Source of the DNA: a bacterium
GTDB lineage: Bacteria; Fidelibacterota; UBA8477; JABMPR01
Direction: 5' to 3'
Assembly: GCA_013202895.1 (NCBI GenBank)
Contig: JABMPR010000003.1
Location: 1 to 55,785 of the forward strand
DNA length: 55,785 bases
The notes beneath the pieces are model-generated. The model was not told the origin of the DNA. It was given only the letters and a program-made list of their open reading frames with translations, and ran no database searches. Positions within the stretch are counted from its first letter, which is position 1. Every line of letters begins with the position of its first letter. Positions 1 through 8,800 of this stretch are shown piece by piece. A program made the translations under genes and the position numbers.

Positions 1-150
1 GAAAAAGTGGGTACCACCCGCCAAACCATTCTCTCAATTGAAAAAGGTCGCTACACCCCATCCGTGGGCCTGGCCTTGCGTATCTCTCAGATCCTGGGAG
101 CAGCGGTAGAAGAACTATTTAAATTGAAGGAGGACTGGAATGATAGCTAG
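1..150 (+). CDS. XRE-family helix-turn-helix regulator (3' end only)
   Basis: The window opens inside a reading frame that ends at the TAG at 148-150. The visible 49 residues contain TTRQTILSIEKGRYTPS followed by ALRISQILGAAVEELF, which is the recognition helix and closing helices of the short YgzD-type XRE repressors, normally about 65-75 residues long. Such proteins bind DNA as dimers and usually repress their own operon. The stop lies 11 bp inside the next gene, so the two are probably translationally coupled, and the membrane protein is the likely partner. The N-terminus is outside the window. Family assignment is firm; the ligand or signal is unknown. Confidence 0.85.
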   Translation, partial: EKVGTTRQTILSIEKGRYTPSVGLALRISQILGAAVEELFKLKEDWNDS

Positions 151-892
151 ATTATTTGCCCACTTAGACTGGCATCCAGCACATGCCACCCTGGTGGCAG
201 GCGTACTGGTCCTTGGAGGTTTCTTTCTCACAGAAGTCAACTGGGGATTTCTCTCAATAGCAGCATTAGGAACATTTGGACCTGGGATACTTAGAGAGTT
301 TGGTTTTCTAAACGATCAGGATGAATTTCAGCGTCGAGCCGCCCGACGAGCAGGCTATCATGCGTTTCTTACCGCGGGGCTATTCACCTTCTTGCTTGTG
401 TCTTACATTCGTTCAGGTGAACGAAATATGGGAGAACCGGAAGCCATAGTAACACTTATCCTGGCAGTTCTCTGGTTTACCTGGTTTCTCAGTTCCCTGC
501 TCTCCTACTGGGGTCCACAAAAAACGGTTTCTAGAATTCTCACCACCTTTGGAGCTGTCTGGTTGGTATTTGTACTTATTAGCCATATTCTAAGCCCCAT
601 AGAGTTAATCATGGAATCTCTAGTTGTGATTCCCTTTTTCCTTCTGGCATATATTTCACGACGCTGGCCGAAAATTGCAGGCATCTGCCTGATTGCAGCA
701 GCTTGTTTTTTCTTCTACTTGTTTGGCCTCTATGAAATATTCGGAGAGAACCCTCTCGATAGAGGACGAGGATTTGTGATTGTCATGTTTGAAGGGCCTC
801 TATTGGTGAGTGGTATTATTTTGCTGCGATCGGGATCAAATGCAGACGATAATGAGGAAGAAGAAACCGAGATGCAATCACAAGATTCATAA
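140..892 (+). CDS. Multi-pass membrane protein downstream of the XRE regulator
   Basis: A 250-residue protein with about six or seven hydrophobic segments and an acidic, hydrophilic C-terminal tail (DDNEEEETEMQ). The ATG overlaps the end of the XRE gene and has AAGGAGGA just upstream, which fixes the start. A conserved-looking cytoplasmic stretch near residues 55-75 (NDQDEFQRRAARRAGYHAF) resembles the charged loop of small DUF2178-like membrane proteins that commonly accompany YgzD-type regulators; this similarity is from memory. No catalytic motif is visible. I do not recognise a function. Its place in a regulator-membrane protein pair suggests a stress- or growth-phase-controlled inner membrane protein, which is inference. 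Confidence 0.75.
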   Translation: MIARLFAHLDWHPAHATLVAGVLVLGGFFLTEVNWGFLSIAALGTFGPGILREFGFLNDQDEFQRRAARRAGYHAFLTAGLFTFLLVSYIRSGERNMGEPEAIVTLILAVLWFTWFLSSLLSYWGPQKTVSRILTTFGAVWLVFVLISHILSPIELIMESLVVIPFFLLAYISRRWPKIAGICLIAAACFFFYLFGLYEIFGENPLDRGRGFVIVMFEGPLLVSGIILLRSGSNADDNEEEETEMQSQDS

Positions 893-916
893 ATACCAAA
901 AGCATAAAGGAGATAT

Positions 917-1363
917 ATGAAATTATTAAAACTATTCCAGTGTTTCCTGGTTCTAGGTTTGATGTCTACAACCGGGGCTCAAAAATCAGATACAGGAATA
1001 GATCGATATCTTGGCAGCTGGAATGGGGAAGGTCGCTTTTACAATGTGAAGTTGAGCGCTGAAGTAGGGAAGCTTAGCTTTCAGCTTGAGATTAAGCCTG
1101 ATTTTAGCATCACTGGTCAGGTGGGGAATGCCACATTGCGAGACGCAAAGTTATCGGTTGATGAACATAACGGTGGCTATATGATTAAAGGGCAATTAGA
1201 AGGAAAAATTTTTACGGGGAGTGATTTTCACAAAAAAAATGTGATCTTCCTCATGCATATACCTGAGGGAGATGAGATTAATGGGGACTTTCATTTGAAA
1301 AGTAATTTTATCTTTGATTTTTCCATGCGCCCCGGTGAATTCACTTTAATACGCAAGCCATAA
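917..1363 (+). CDS. Exported protein of unknown function
   Basis: A 148-residue protein with a clear N-terminal signal peptide (KLLKLFQCFLVLGLMSTTGA, cleavage likely after the Gly-Ala at 20-21). The mature part is rich in alternating polar and hydrophobic residues, consistent with a small beta-sandwich or lipocalin-like fold. A good ribosome site (AAAGGAG) lies 7 bp before the ATG. It starts 24 bp after the membrane protein gene and is probably co-transcribed with it. I do not recognise a family. It probably acts in the periplasm or outside the cell. Confidence 0.7.
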   Translation: MKLLKLFQCFLVLGLMSTTGAQKSDTGIDRYLGSWNGEGRFYNVKLSAEVGKLSFQLEIKPDFSITGQVGNATLRDAKLSVDEHNGGYMIKGQLEGKIFTGSDFHKKNVIFLMHIPEGDEINGDFHLKSNFIFDFSMRPGEFTLIRKP

Positions 1364-1403
1364 CTAATTTTAAATTTGAGAGATAATTAAAAGGGGATTT
1401 ATT

Positions 1404-2087
1404 ATGAAAAGACTAAGTAAACTAACTCCAAGTGTATTATGCATACTCTTCCTTATTATGAGTTGTGCAACCTTTAGATCAGATATTGAAGGAAGTAGTG
1501 GTCTGGAAGCAAAAAAAACACTGGGGGCTGACCCTGTGGATGTACTATTTGTATCAAAGCATCTGGAACAGACACGTGGTTTAGATGCCATCCCAAAACT
1601 TCAAAACCAGTATCAGATTCTACGCGGATTTGATGACATTCTTCTGGATGCAAGCAATGAACTTTCAAATTTGAATCGATTCGCTGCATTTACTGAGTTC
1701 TCATCTGATATGTCTGATCCAAAGCGTCTGGCACTTAAAGATTCATTGATGGAAAATTATGAGCTCAGGGTTGTCATGGAATTCCGAAAGGAAAAATCCT
1801 TTAGCAATTATTTTCTGGGCACAATAGGATCCGTATTCACCCTGACAATTTTGCCTATTCCATATACCCAAGAATATTTTCTAAATGTCGAAGTCTACGA
1901 CAATCAAGGTCGATTGACGAAAACTTATGCCAGAAGCGCCTCAACCACTAAGTGGGTAGAAGCCCTTTTGTTGCCTGTTTACCCATTCCATACTGAGAAA
2001 AAGAAAACTGAAGAGATTTATGTTTCGTTTTTGCACGATGTTTTCAGGCAGATTGATGCGGACCAGGTCCTGAAAGTAGAGCCTTAA
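1404..2087 (+). CDS. Lipoprotein of unknown function
   Basis: A 227-residue protein with a lipoprotein signal: a basic start, a hydrophobic core and the lipobox LIMSC, giving a lipidated Cys at residue 21. AAAAGGGG lies about 10 bp upstream of the ATG. The middle carries a basic loop (VVMEFRKEKSFSNYF), then a hydrophobic stretch with proline (TLTILPIPYTQEYF) and a beta-rich C-terminus, so part of it may contact the membrane. No known domain is recognised. It follows the exported protein by 40 bp and is the last plus-strand gene of this group. Confidence 0.7.
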   Translation: MKRLSKLTPSVLCILFLIMSCATFRSDIEGSSGLEAKKTLGADPVDVLFVSKHLEQTRGLDAIPKLQNQYQILRGFDDILLDASNELSNLNRFAAFTEFSSDMSDPKRLALKDSLMENYELRVVMEFRKEKSFSNYFLGTIGSVFTLTILPIPYTQEYFLNVEVYDNQGRLTKTYARSASTTKWVEALLLPVYPFHTEKKKTEEIYVSFLHDVFRQIDADQVLKVEP

Positions 2088-2106
2088 GCGTTATAATCTG
2101 TTAACC

Positions 2107-2280
2107 TTAAAGCTGACTTAGCAATTGTATTGCAGGCTGATAATCCGGAACAGCTTTGATCAAGGCCTGTTGCACTTTCCGGGTTTACTGAATTTCACTG
2201 AGATCAAGTAGAAAGTGCCCGAAGATGTAGTAAACATGGGTTGATTGTTTGATAGCCAATTCCTGAGCACCTATATCCAT
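2107..2280 (-). pseudogene. Broken small ORF (internal stop)
   Basis: On the minus strand an ATG at 2280, preceded by AAGGA at a sensible distance, opens a frame of 31 codons, meets TAA (2187-2185), and continues in the same frame for another 25 codons to a second TAA. Both halves read like ordinary protein (first half ending in DLSEIQ, second half containing ALIKAVPDYQPAIQLL). This suggests a 57-residue protein inactivated by one nonsense change, or chance. I do not recognise the family, and the stretch is short, so the call is weak. Confidence 0.3.
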
Positions 2281-2414
2281 TTTCTGAAATCCTTATTAGA
2301 TACTTAAACTCAAAGTTTATATCTTTTTACCCATGTTACTTGATCCTGGCTGTGTGCTAAAGTTTAATTTCAGTTTTATGGAATCTCTGCAGACCTTTTA
2401 ATTTTCAGGTATAA

Positions 2415-3089
2415 CTATTGTTGATTACGAGCACTCCACTGGGAAAGCTCAGCTGATCCACGGGGTGAGAGAGCGTATACTCCTTTACCCAGCCGATCAA
2501 ACCATCCGTATACATTGTCATAAAGGATTACACGCGTTTTCGGCTCAGTCAATGAAATGGCAATAACCGCTGCTTTGGTTTCTCCGTGTTGTTGAAGGTA
2601 CTCTCCAATAGCGAGTGCTTTTTGTCTATACGCCGTCATGATCCCACCCTGGGTGCTGCTTCCTCCAAGGTTTGGATCGCCAACACGATGTTGGAATTCG
2701 GCCAGAAGCCTCTGGGTCTGTTTTTTTATCTGCCTTGGCCTGTATTCACCAGGGTCACATAATACATCAATATTGCCAATCCTCGCTTCAGGATCAATTA
2801 CAATCAGACCCAGACCAAGCATGCGTATAAGCTTAACAATCTTTTTGCGTTGTTTATTCAATACAGTGATCCCTTTGGGAACCCCAATATAGACCGTTTC
2901 GGAAATTTTCAGACGATCCACGGCTTGCATGAGAACGGTTAGATTGAGTGAAAGCTTTAGTTCAACAACGACTACCGCTTCATCCCCACGTATAGCGATT
3001 ACATCACAATGCTGCATTTCACTTTTCACCTCATAACCCTGTTGGACCAGATACTTTTTTAGAGCTGGATATAAATCAACTTCTCTCAT
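2415..3089 (-). CDS. DUF2161 protein, PD-(D/E)XK nuclease-like fold
   Basis: A 224-residue protein matching the DUF2161 family, predicted phosphodiesterases of the PD-(D/E)XK superfamily. The core motif is visible: Asp29 (HCDVIAI), then Glu43 and Lys45 in VVVVELKLSL, spaced as in this fold. The N-terminal MREVDLYPALKKYLVQQGYEVK is typical of the family, so the ATG at 3089 is right. The C-terminal half (about 150-224) looks like a small helix-turn-helix or winged domain (IGEYLQQHGETKAAVIA). The real substrate of the family is unknown. A stub of its first codons is repeated at 4086-4148. It stands alone on the minus strand. Confidence 0.8.
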   Translation of the reverse strand: MREVDLYPALKKYLVQQGYEVKSEMQHCDVIAIRGDEAVVVVELKLSLNLTVLMQAVDRLKISETVYIGVPKGITVLNKQRKKIVKLIRMLGLGLIVIDPEARIGNIDVLCDPGEYRPRQIKKQTQRLLAEFQHRVGDPNLGGSSTQGGIMTAYRQKALAIGEYLQQHGETKAAVIAISLTEPKTRVILYDNVYGWFDRLGKGVYALSPRGSAELSQWSARNQQ

Positions 3090-3162
3090 TATCTACCATG
3101 CGCTAGCAAAGAAATAAATTCCATTCAGATATGGCGAAGGAGTCACTGAAATGCAAATCCAT

Positions 3163-4050
3163 TCATTCTGAGTATGGCAAATTAATGTATGCATTTCCAA
3201 GATCATTTAGATCTCCTAGGTTAGGCTCAAATAAGTAAGTGTAATTATTGTCTGGATAACTTCCCCTGCCGATAAACCAGGCATAACGAAAAACATCGTC
3301 CCGCTCCTCACAAATCGCCACCATTTCAAGCATCTGTTGAAGTTGTTTGGCATAGGAATCAACTGTTGAATTCCAATTTGCCATTTCTGTAATCCAGATC
3401 TGTTTACCAAATTTTTCCAGGCTGTTGAGCTGAGACTCAAGACCGTAATCGTACCAATGAAAAGCCAGATAATCAATATCTGGATCTCTGCCCTGATTAT
3501 TTCTAAAGGCTGCATAAAAAGCGTCCAGCCAAACAACAGGATCCCAATAATTTGTCATATCACCCCAATTCATCGCAGGACCCACCAGGTAAATTGGCCG
3601 CCCCTCGTTTGCAAGTTCTGTTTTGACACGCTCATAAATCAGCCAGTCAAGGGCAGCTTGAGCGGGAGTTCGATTGGCTTGATCAGTCAGATTTGGTTCA
3701 TTCATCACCAGCAGGTATTCAACTTCTGGATGATCCAGAATAAAATTTTTAACCTGGAAAATATCATTTTCACTTGTGTTGCCACCCCATAGCATTGGTA
3801 TAAATTCCATTTCATAATCATCGTAGTACCCGCTTGGGGCTGAAGTTGAATAATACCAGTTATACCACCAGGAAACGCCATTTTTCAGAGCTTCCAGATC
3901 ATCAGGATGTGTCAGATTGTATGATATTCCCCGTTTGAAACTCTTCTCGATTCCCGGTGTTGGTTCTTGAATTTCCACGGGAGCGGGATTGTCGCTACAT
4001 GCCAATATCAAAAATGGAAGAAGGGAGAGCAATGCCTTATGTAAAGTCAT
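3163..4050 (-). CDS. Glycoside hydrolase GH128-type lipoprotein (Asl1-like, putative beta-1,3-glucanase)
   Basis: The fold is the Asl1-like TIM barrel of family GH128, whose known members cut beta-1,3-glucans. Counting from the chosen ATG, the acid/base is Glu118 in LLVMNEPN and the nucleophile Glu222 in IWITEMANWN, with the family's FHWYDYG strand at about 198-204. A lipobox (FLILAC, Cys18) predicts a membrane-anchored surface or periplasmic enzyme. I chose the ATG at 4050 over the one at 4101, because only the inner one gives a normal lipoprotein signal; neither has a strong ribosome site. The length of about 295 residues is normal. Its upstream flank contains recombination debris. Confidence 0.8.
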   Translation of the reverse strand: MTLHKALLSLLPFLILACSDNPAPVEIQEPTPGIEKSFKRGISYNLTHPDDLEALKNGVSWWYNWYYSTSAPSGYYDDYEMEFIPMLWGGNTSENDIFQVKNFILDHPEVEYLLVMNEPNLTDQANRTPAQAALDWLIYERVKTELANEGRPIYLVGPAMNWGDMTNYWDPVVWLDAFYAAFRNNQGRDPDIDYLAFHWYDYGLESQLNSLEKFGKQIWITEMANWNSTVDSYAKQLQQMLEMVAICEERDDVFRYAWFIGRGSYPDNNYTYLFEPNLGDLNDLGNAYINLPYSE

Positions 4051-4085
4051 TTTCGCGCATAAAAATGATATCACCGCGTTCGGTT

Positions 4086-4148
4086 TCACGCTATGCCCCA
4101 TCGCCAGGTCGAGTCTAAAAAATGGGGATATAAATCATCTTCTCTCAT
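4086..4148 (-). pseudogene. Duplicated stub of the DUF2161 gene start
   Basis: Minus-strand codons from the ATG at 4148 read MREDDLYPHF, against MREVDLYPAL at the start of the intact DUF2161 gene (ATG at 3089). At the DNA level 25 of 26 bases ending at each start codon match (3064-3089 versus 4123-4148). After ten codons the similarity is lost and the frame stops at 4086. It therefore looks like a remnant of a second copy or a rearrangement end, not a working gene. Confidence 0.55.
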
Positions 4149-4159
4149 GGTCAACCACA

Positions 4160-4444
4160 TTATTTTAACAGCACAATTTTACGTTTGGCCTGAAATTGTC
4201 CAGTTTGCATAACTACAAAATACACTTCGGAGCAGTAATTTTCGCCATTAAAACTGATCCCCTTGACACCTAAATTCTGGAGCTCATCCAGTAATATTGC
4301 CATTTCCTGCCCCAGGGTGTTATAGATGATAATTTTTACTTGACCACTCCCCCTGTGATATTCCGGCCCCAATTGTGCAAAATCCACTCCATTATCGATC
4401 CTATTCGATAATTTCCAATAAACACTTACCAAGGTGTTATCCAT
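4160..4444 (-). pseudogene. Remnant of a FlgD-like/type IX C-terminal sorting domain
   Basis: The last 60 of 94 residues match the C-terminal sorting domain of surface proteins in this superphylum: VKIIIYNTLGQEMAILLDE, a FNGEN turn, VYFVVMQTGQF and the closing RKIVLLK. The preceding NPFNP-type motif and any catalytic or structural domain are missing, and the residues before the domain are not recognisable. The usual SSGVYFYRL is worn to SEVYFVVM. No ribosome site is visible at the nominal ATG. It is best read as the surviving tail of a larger secreted protein. The stop lies 12 bp from the DUF2161 stub. Confidence 0.6.
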
Positions 4445-4807
4445 AACTACAGGTAACTGAGAAAGTCAGTGTCATTCACACCATGAATGATGAATCAGAA
4501 GCTAAAAAATATCAAAACAAGTAAGTGGGTATTATCAATATGATAGGATTACAACCACGACCAATAAGCTTCACAAAGATTGTTTCGATACTTGCTGCGA
4601 TCAATATTGGTGGAATGCTCTAACCCGATTTGGGTTGGATTAACCATTTTGGAATTAGGGTCAGGGTTGGTCGATGGTTTCATCAGTAATACTGCAAAAT
4701 GTTTTTGTCAGAGTTCAATCAATCGCTTTGAAATCCCTAAGCTTAAAGAAAACCTGAAAAAGTATCAAACCCTGATCTGATCATTTTTAAATATTGGGAG
4801 CTAATAC
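4445..4807. other. Gene-free stretch
   Basis: Between the sorting-domain remnant and the cold-shock gene terminator there is one open frame of 66 codons (4580-4780, plus) with no ribosome site, no recognisable domain and Cys-rich, untypical composition. I do not call it a gene. No RNA or repeat was recognised. Confidence 0.4.
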
Positions 4808-4840
4808 AAAAAAAACGCCGGCACTCTTGCGAGCCCGGCG
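4808..4840 (-). terminator. Rho-independent terminator of the cold-shock gene
   Basis: Read on the minus strand: CGCCGG, GCTC, loop GCAA, GAGT, a bulged G, CCGGCG, then a run of eight U. This is ten paired bases around a stable GNRA tetraloop, placed about 25 bp after the stop codon. Confidence 0.9.
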
Positions 4841-4863
4841 CTTAACTCAATTCTTAAAAAGAA

Positions 4864-5076
4864 TCAAACAGCAGTAACGTTCTCAGCCTGAGGACCTTTT
4901 TCGCCCTGTGTGACATTTAAAGTTACATTTTGTCCCTCTTTGAGAGACTGGTGTCCTTCGCCGTTGATTGCACGATAGTGAACAAACACATCCGGACCAT
5001 CTTCCTGTTGAATAAATCCGTAGCCTTTTGCGTCGTTAAACCATTTGACTACACCGTTGACTAATTGATCAGCCAT
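4864..5076 (-). CDS. cspA: Cold-shock protein, CspA family
   Basis: A 70-residue single cold-shock domain with both nucleic-acid-binding motifs: RNP1 KGYGFI (17-22) and RNP2 VFVHY (30-34). It binds single-stranded RNA and DNA and acts as an RNA chaperone in the cytoplasm. The start at 5076 ([13 protein letters not shown]) is preferred over an ATG nine codons earlier, because AGAGG lies 7 bp upstream and family members start here. A strong terminator follows, so it is transcribed alone. The long untranslated region upstream fits a CspA-type regulated leader, but I cannot show a cold box. The exact paralogue name is nominal. Confidence 0.93.
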   Translation of the reverse strand: MADQLVNGVVKWFNDAKGYGFIQQEDGPDVFVHYRAINGEGHQSLKEGQNVTLNVTQGEKGPQAENVTAV

Positions 5077-5103
5077 TTGTACCTCTTTCTTAAACATGGC
5101 CAC

Positions 5104-5807
5104 CGTGGTGGCTTTTTTCTGGTCAGGCTTTTCTGCATACCTCTGCAGAACACATTATCCAAATTGGATTTTCCTGACGATTGCGTTGAATATGGGCATT
5201 GAAAATTAAAAACAAACAATCATTTACAATTTTTATTTCCCTAAATAAAAAAAGTAATTGGTGTGTTTACCTGAATAAGTTGGAGCTATTGAGTCAAAAC
5301 CGGCACCACAAGAACCAAATATTTAAAATTATCCTCAACAAATTTTGAGTTTTGAACGGGTCTGTTTGCAATCCTATTTGCTTTAATTGGATAAATGGCG
5401 ACTAGTCCAGTCATACAGAGAGAAATCACTTTAGATCTCCACATTGTCCAGAACCTGGCAGGCGGTTACAAAACAGTTTAAGCATAAATGAAAGGCTTGT
5501 TCAGTAGTCTTTAAACCCTTATACAGTAGGGGTTATCTGGGTTATACAGTTAAAGATGATTACACTTAAATCTGAGCTGAAAGATATTCACAGTTTAAAT
5601 GCAATGGGAAATATTTACAAGTTCTAGATCTTATTAATGCTATTCAAAACAGCAGGCAACCACCCTCATAAATCATGCTACGTACTTCGAATAGTTTTAG
5701 TGGAACCAAATTTATCTTACTTCTGTAATGATCCGTTCTAGCATAAATTGAATGCTTGTTAAAGACCTCTCTAATCACGATTCATTTTTAATAGAAGGAA
5801 ACCTTCG
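5104..5807. other. Long intergenic region (csp leader and promoters)
   Basis: About 700 bp, AT-rich, between divergent genes. It should hold the csp promoter and leader on the minus side and the M16 peptidase promoter on the plus side. It contains one copy of the ACCCTTA..ACAGTA.GGG hairpin element (5515-5535), and the word AGCATAAAT at 5484 and 5739 within a weakly repeated 21-bp stretch. Tiny frames occur (for example 5556-5627, MITLKSELKDIHSLNAMGN...), but are too short to support. Confidence 0.4.
5515..5535 (+). repeat. Dispersed hairpin element, copy 1
   Basis: A 21-bp stretch, ACCCTTATACAGTAGGGGTT plus A, matches 18 of 21 bases of the element at 49568-49588. The arms can pair into a small hairpin. 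It lies in a non-coding spacer, as does the other copy. Confidence 0.4.
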
Positions 5808-8800
5808 ATGAAATATTTAATAATTGGTCTCTCAATGTTTATTCTTTCATGTCAACCGAGCGCAAGGCAAAATGACCATCAGAAGACAGCAGATTCACCT
5901 GAATTTGCGTCACTTATCGAAAATGAAAGAATTGCAGACTTCTCGGTGGAAGCCCTCTATGAAACCGGGAGCGAGGAGGTTCTGGGTGCCAGATTTAGAC
6001 ATATCTCCAGCGGTTTTGTTCTGGATTTTCTGAGAATTCAATCGGTTCCCCAGGCATTTATGTGGGTTAATACTCACCCGGTTTCAGATCAGGGAGAACC
6101 TCACACCCTGGAGCACCTGTTACTCGGTAAGGGCAATCAGGGGCGCTATGTAGCCTCCTTAGAGAACATGTCATTGGGGAATAGTTCTGCCTTTACTATG
6201 CAACTGCGTACCTGCTATCATTTTAATACCGCTGCCGGCAGTGAAGTATTTTTCAATCTTTTTGAAGCCAAGCTGAATGCCATGCTCAATCCCAATTTTT
6301 CCGACGAAGAAATTCGCAGAGAAGTTCGTAATATGGGTATATCTGCCGATCCTGTCAGCGAGGAACTCTTCCTGGAAGAAAAGGGAACCGTCTACAATGA
6401 GATGGTAAGCTCATTCGATCGACCCTATTCGGATCTTTATTTCAAATTGAACAAAGCGATGTACGGTGACAAGCATCCCGTCAGTTATTCTGCCGGTGGG
6501 TTTCCTGCAAATATCAGGACGATGATTCCTGAGGATATTAGAAAATTCCACAGCGACACACACCATCTGAATAATATGGGCTGTGTTGTTGCAATACCTG
6601 ACGAATTAGACCTGCAAACCTGTCTGGATAAATTTTCTACCATTCTAGCTAGCGTGGAGAAGGAGGTTCTACCGGGGCTTCACCCTGATGATGTAAATTC
6701 AAATCTTCCCCTTCCGGAAATCCTTGAACCGGGCAAGCTGCTACACACCAGCTTTCCTAATGAGAATCCTGATGAACCGGGAGTCCTGCTTTTCAGTTGG
6801 CCTGCCAGCCTCAGCTTGAGTCCAGAGGATGGGTTACTGTTAGATTTGTTTCTCCAAAATCTTGGTCGTGGTCAAACCTCGAATCTTTATAAGAAATTTA
6901 TTGATACCAAGACTCGGGTTATTGAAACTGGCTCCACTGGAACTTATGCATATCGATCAGATGATATCGGCAGCCCAGTATTAGTAGGTCTTCAAAACAT
7001 TAGCCGAGAATCTGGCAGCCCGGTCATGATGGATTCAATCAGATCAATAATAATAAAAGAAATCAAAGATATTGCGGATTTTGCTGATGGTTCGCCTGAA
7101 TTGCTGAGTTTTAACGAACGCATACAGGGGCGGATCCTCGAAACCAGAAAGTTTTTAGATGATTTTCTCAATTCTCCGCCTCGATTTGGCTATCGCAGCA
7201 TAGGATCCAATTGGATGGATCACCTGACAGACCTCCATCGTCAGGGAGGATTTCGACGTTCGCTGGTGCTGAAATCACGTTTGGAACAGGCTGAAATTAT
7301 TGCCGCAAGCAGCAAAAATCACTGGAGTAAAATGATTGAGGATTGGCAGTTACTGACTCAAATTCCCTACGGGATCAGTACCCTGCCCGATCCTGCTTAT
7401 CAGGATAATGCGCGCAATGAGCGAACAGCCAGAATCAAGGAATTCACGCTGAAGCTCCAACAGAAGTACAATACTAAATCAGAAGCACAGGCTTTGGAGC
7501 AGTATCAGAAGGAGTATGCTGCCAATACAGACCAAATGGAACAGGATGCAGGAAAGATTGACATGCCTGGATTTATAGATAATCCTCCTTTGAGTTTGGA
7601 TGAAACACTCCAATACACGGTTGAATCAATGCCTGGTGGTGGTAGAATGGTGTATTCAAGATTTGATAATCTCAGTGGAGCAACTGTTGGTCTGGCATTC
7701 AATATGTATGTTGTGCCAGAATCCGAATTGCTTTATGCACCAATTTTACCACTTCTGTTGACCCAGATCGGAACTGAAATCAATGGAGAGAAGCTGACCT
7801 TTGAAGAGATGCAGGAGAAACAGAGACGCGAGATTCTAAGGCTCGACGTCCACTTCGACAGCAATATTAAGACCGAACGGGTTGAGTTAGTGGTTGAAGG
7901 AGCTGGTTCAAATCTAAGCGAAACTCAGCGGGCTTTAGAATGGATGGAGGCTGTGATCACAGCCCCTGACATCAGTATAAGCAATTTGTCTCGCATAAAT
8001 GATGTCATTGATCAGGCGTTGGCCAATAGTCGCAATCGGATACGTGGATCGGAGGAATCCTGGGTTAACAATCCTGCCGATGCTTTTCGAACACAGCATA
8101 ATCCACTCTACCTGAGCGCCAGTAGTTTTCTAACACAGAGTCATGCCTTTCAGCGTATCCGCTGGCAGTTAAAGACTGCAAATGCGGAAGAACTCATGGC
8201 TTTTCACGCCTGGGTGGAATCCACATCAGTATTAGGAGCACGTGGTCGCCTGTATCTTGAAAAATGGCTGGAGGAGGATAATAACGCTGAAGGGGGGAGT
8301 CATGATCTGATCCGATCCGCAATAAAGGACCTGGGGTCTGCACTGTCGGATATTCCGGATGAAAATCTAGCACAGGATTGGAAGGTTTTTTGTCAACAGC
8401 TGGAGTCAGACCTGACACTTTCCCCAGATATTGTTCTTGAACGTCTGCAGGAGCAGCTGGCATTGATTACCCACCAGGATAATGCCCGTGGATACTTGAT
8501 ATCAAACGCTGAACATCACGATAATTTATCACCGCTTTTGAATAGCTTGTGTGCGCGTTTGAATGCTGCTCCATCAAATCAGTACACATATGATAACGAA
8601 CTTAATATTAACCGACGCTTAATGGATCGATATCCTGATCTGAAAAGCGCCAGGTTTGTGGGGTTTGTGAATAATAATTCAAGTTCTGGCGTTCACATAA
8701 ATAATGCTCCTTTAACAGACGTTGAAGATGTTGATAAGGAGCAGCTCCTTAATTTTCTATCTGCAAAATTGTATGGTGGAGGGGGAGCCCACAGTATGTT

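Noticed and set aside
4580-4780. Plus-strand open frame of 66 codons
   Set aside because: No ribosome site, unusual Cys-rich composition and no recognisable domain; the surrounding DNA is decayed.
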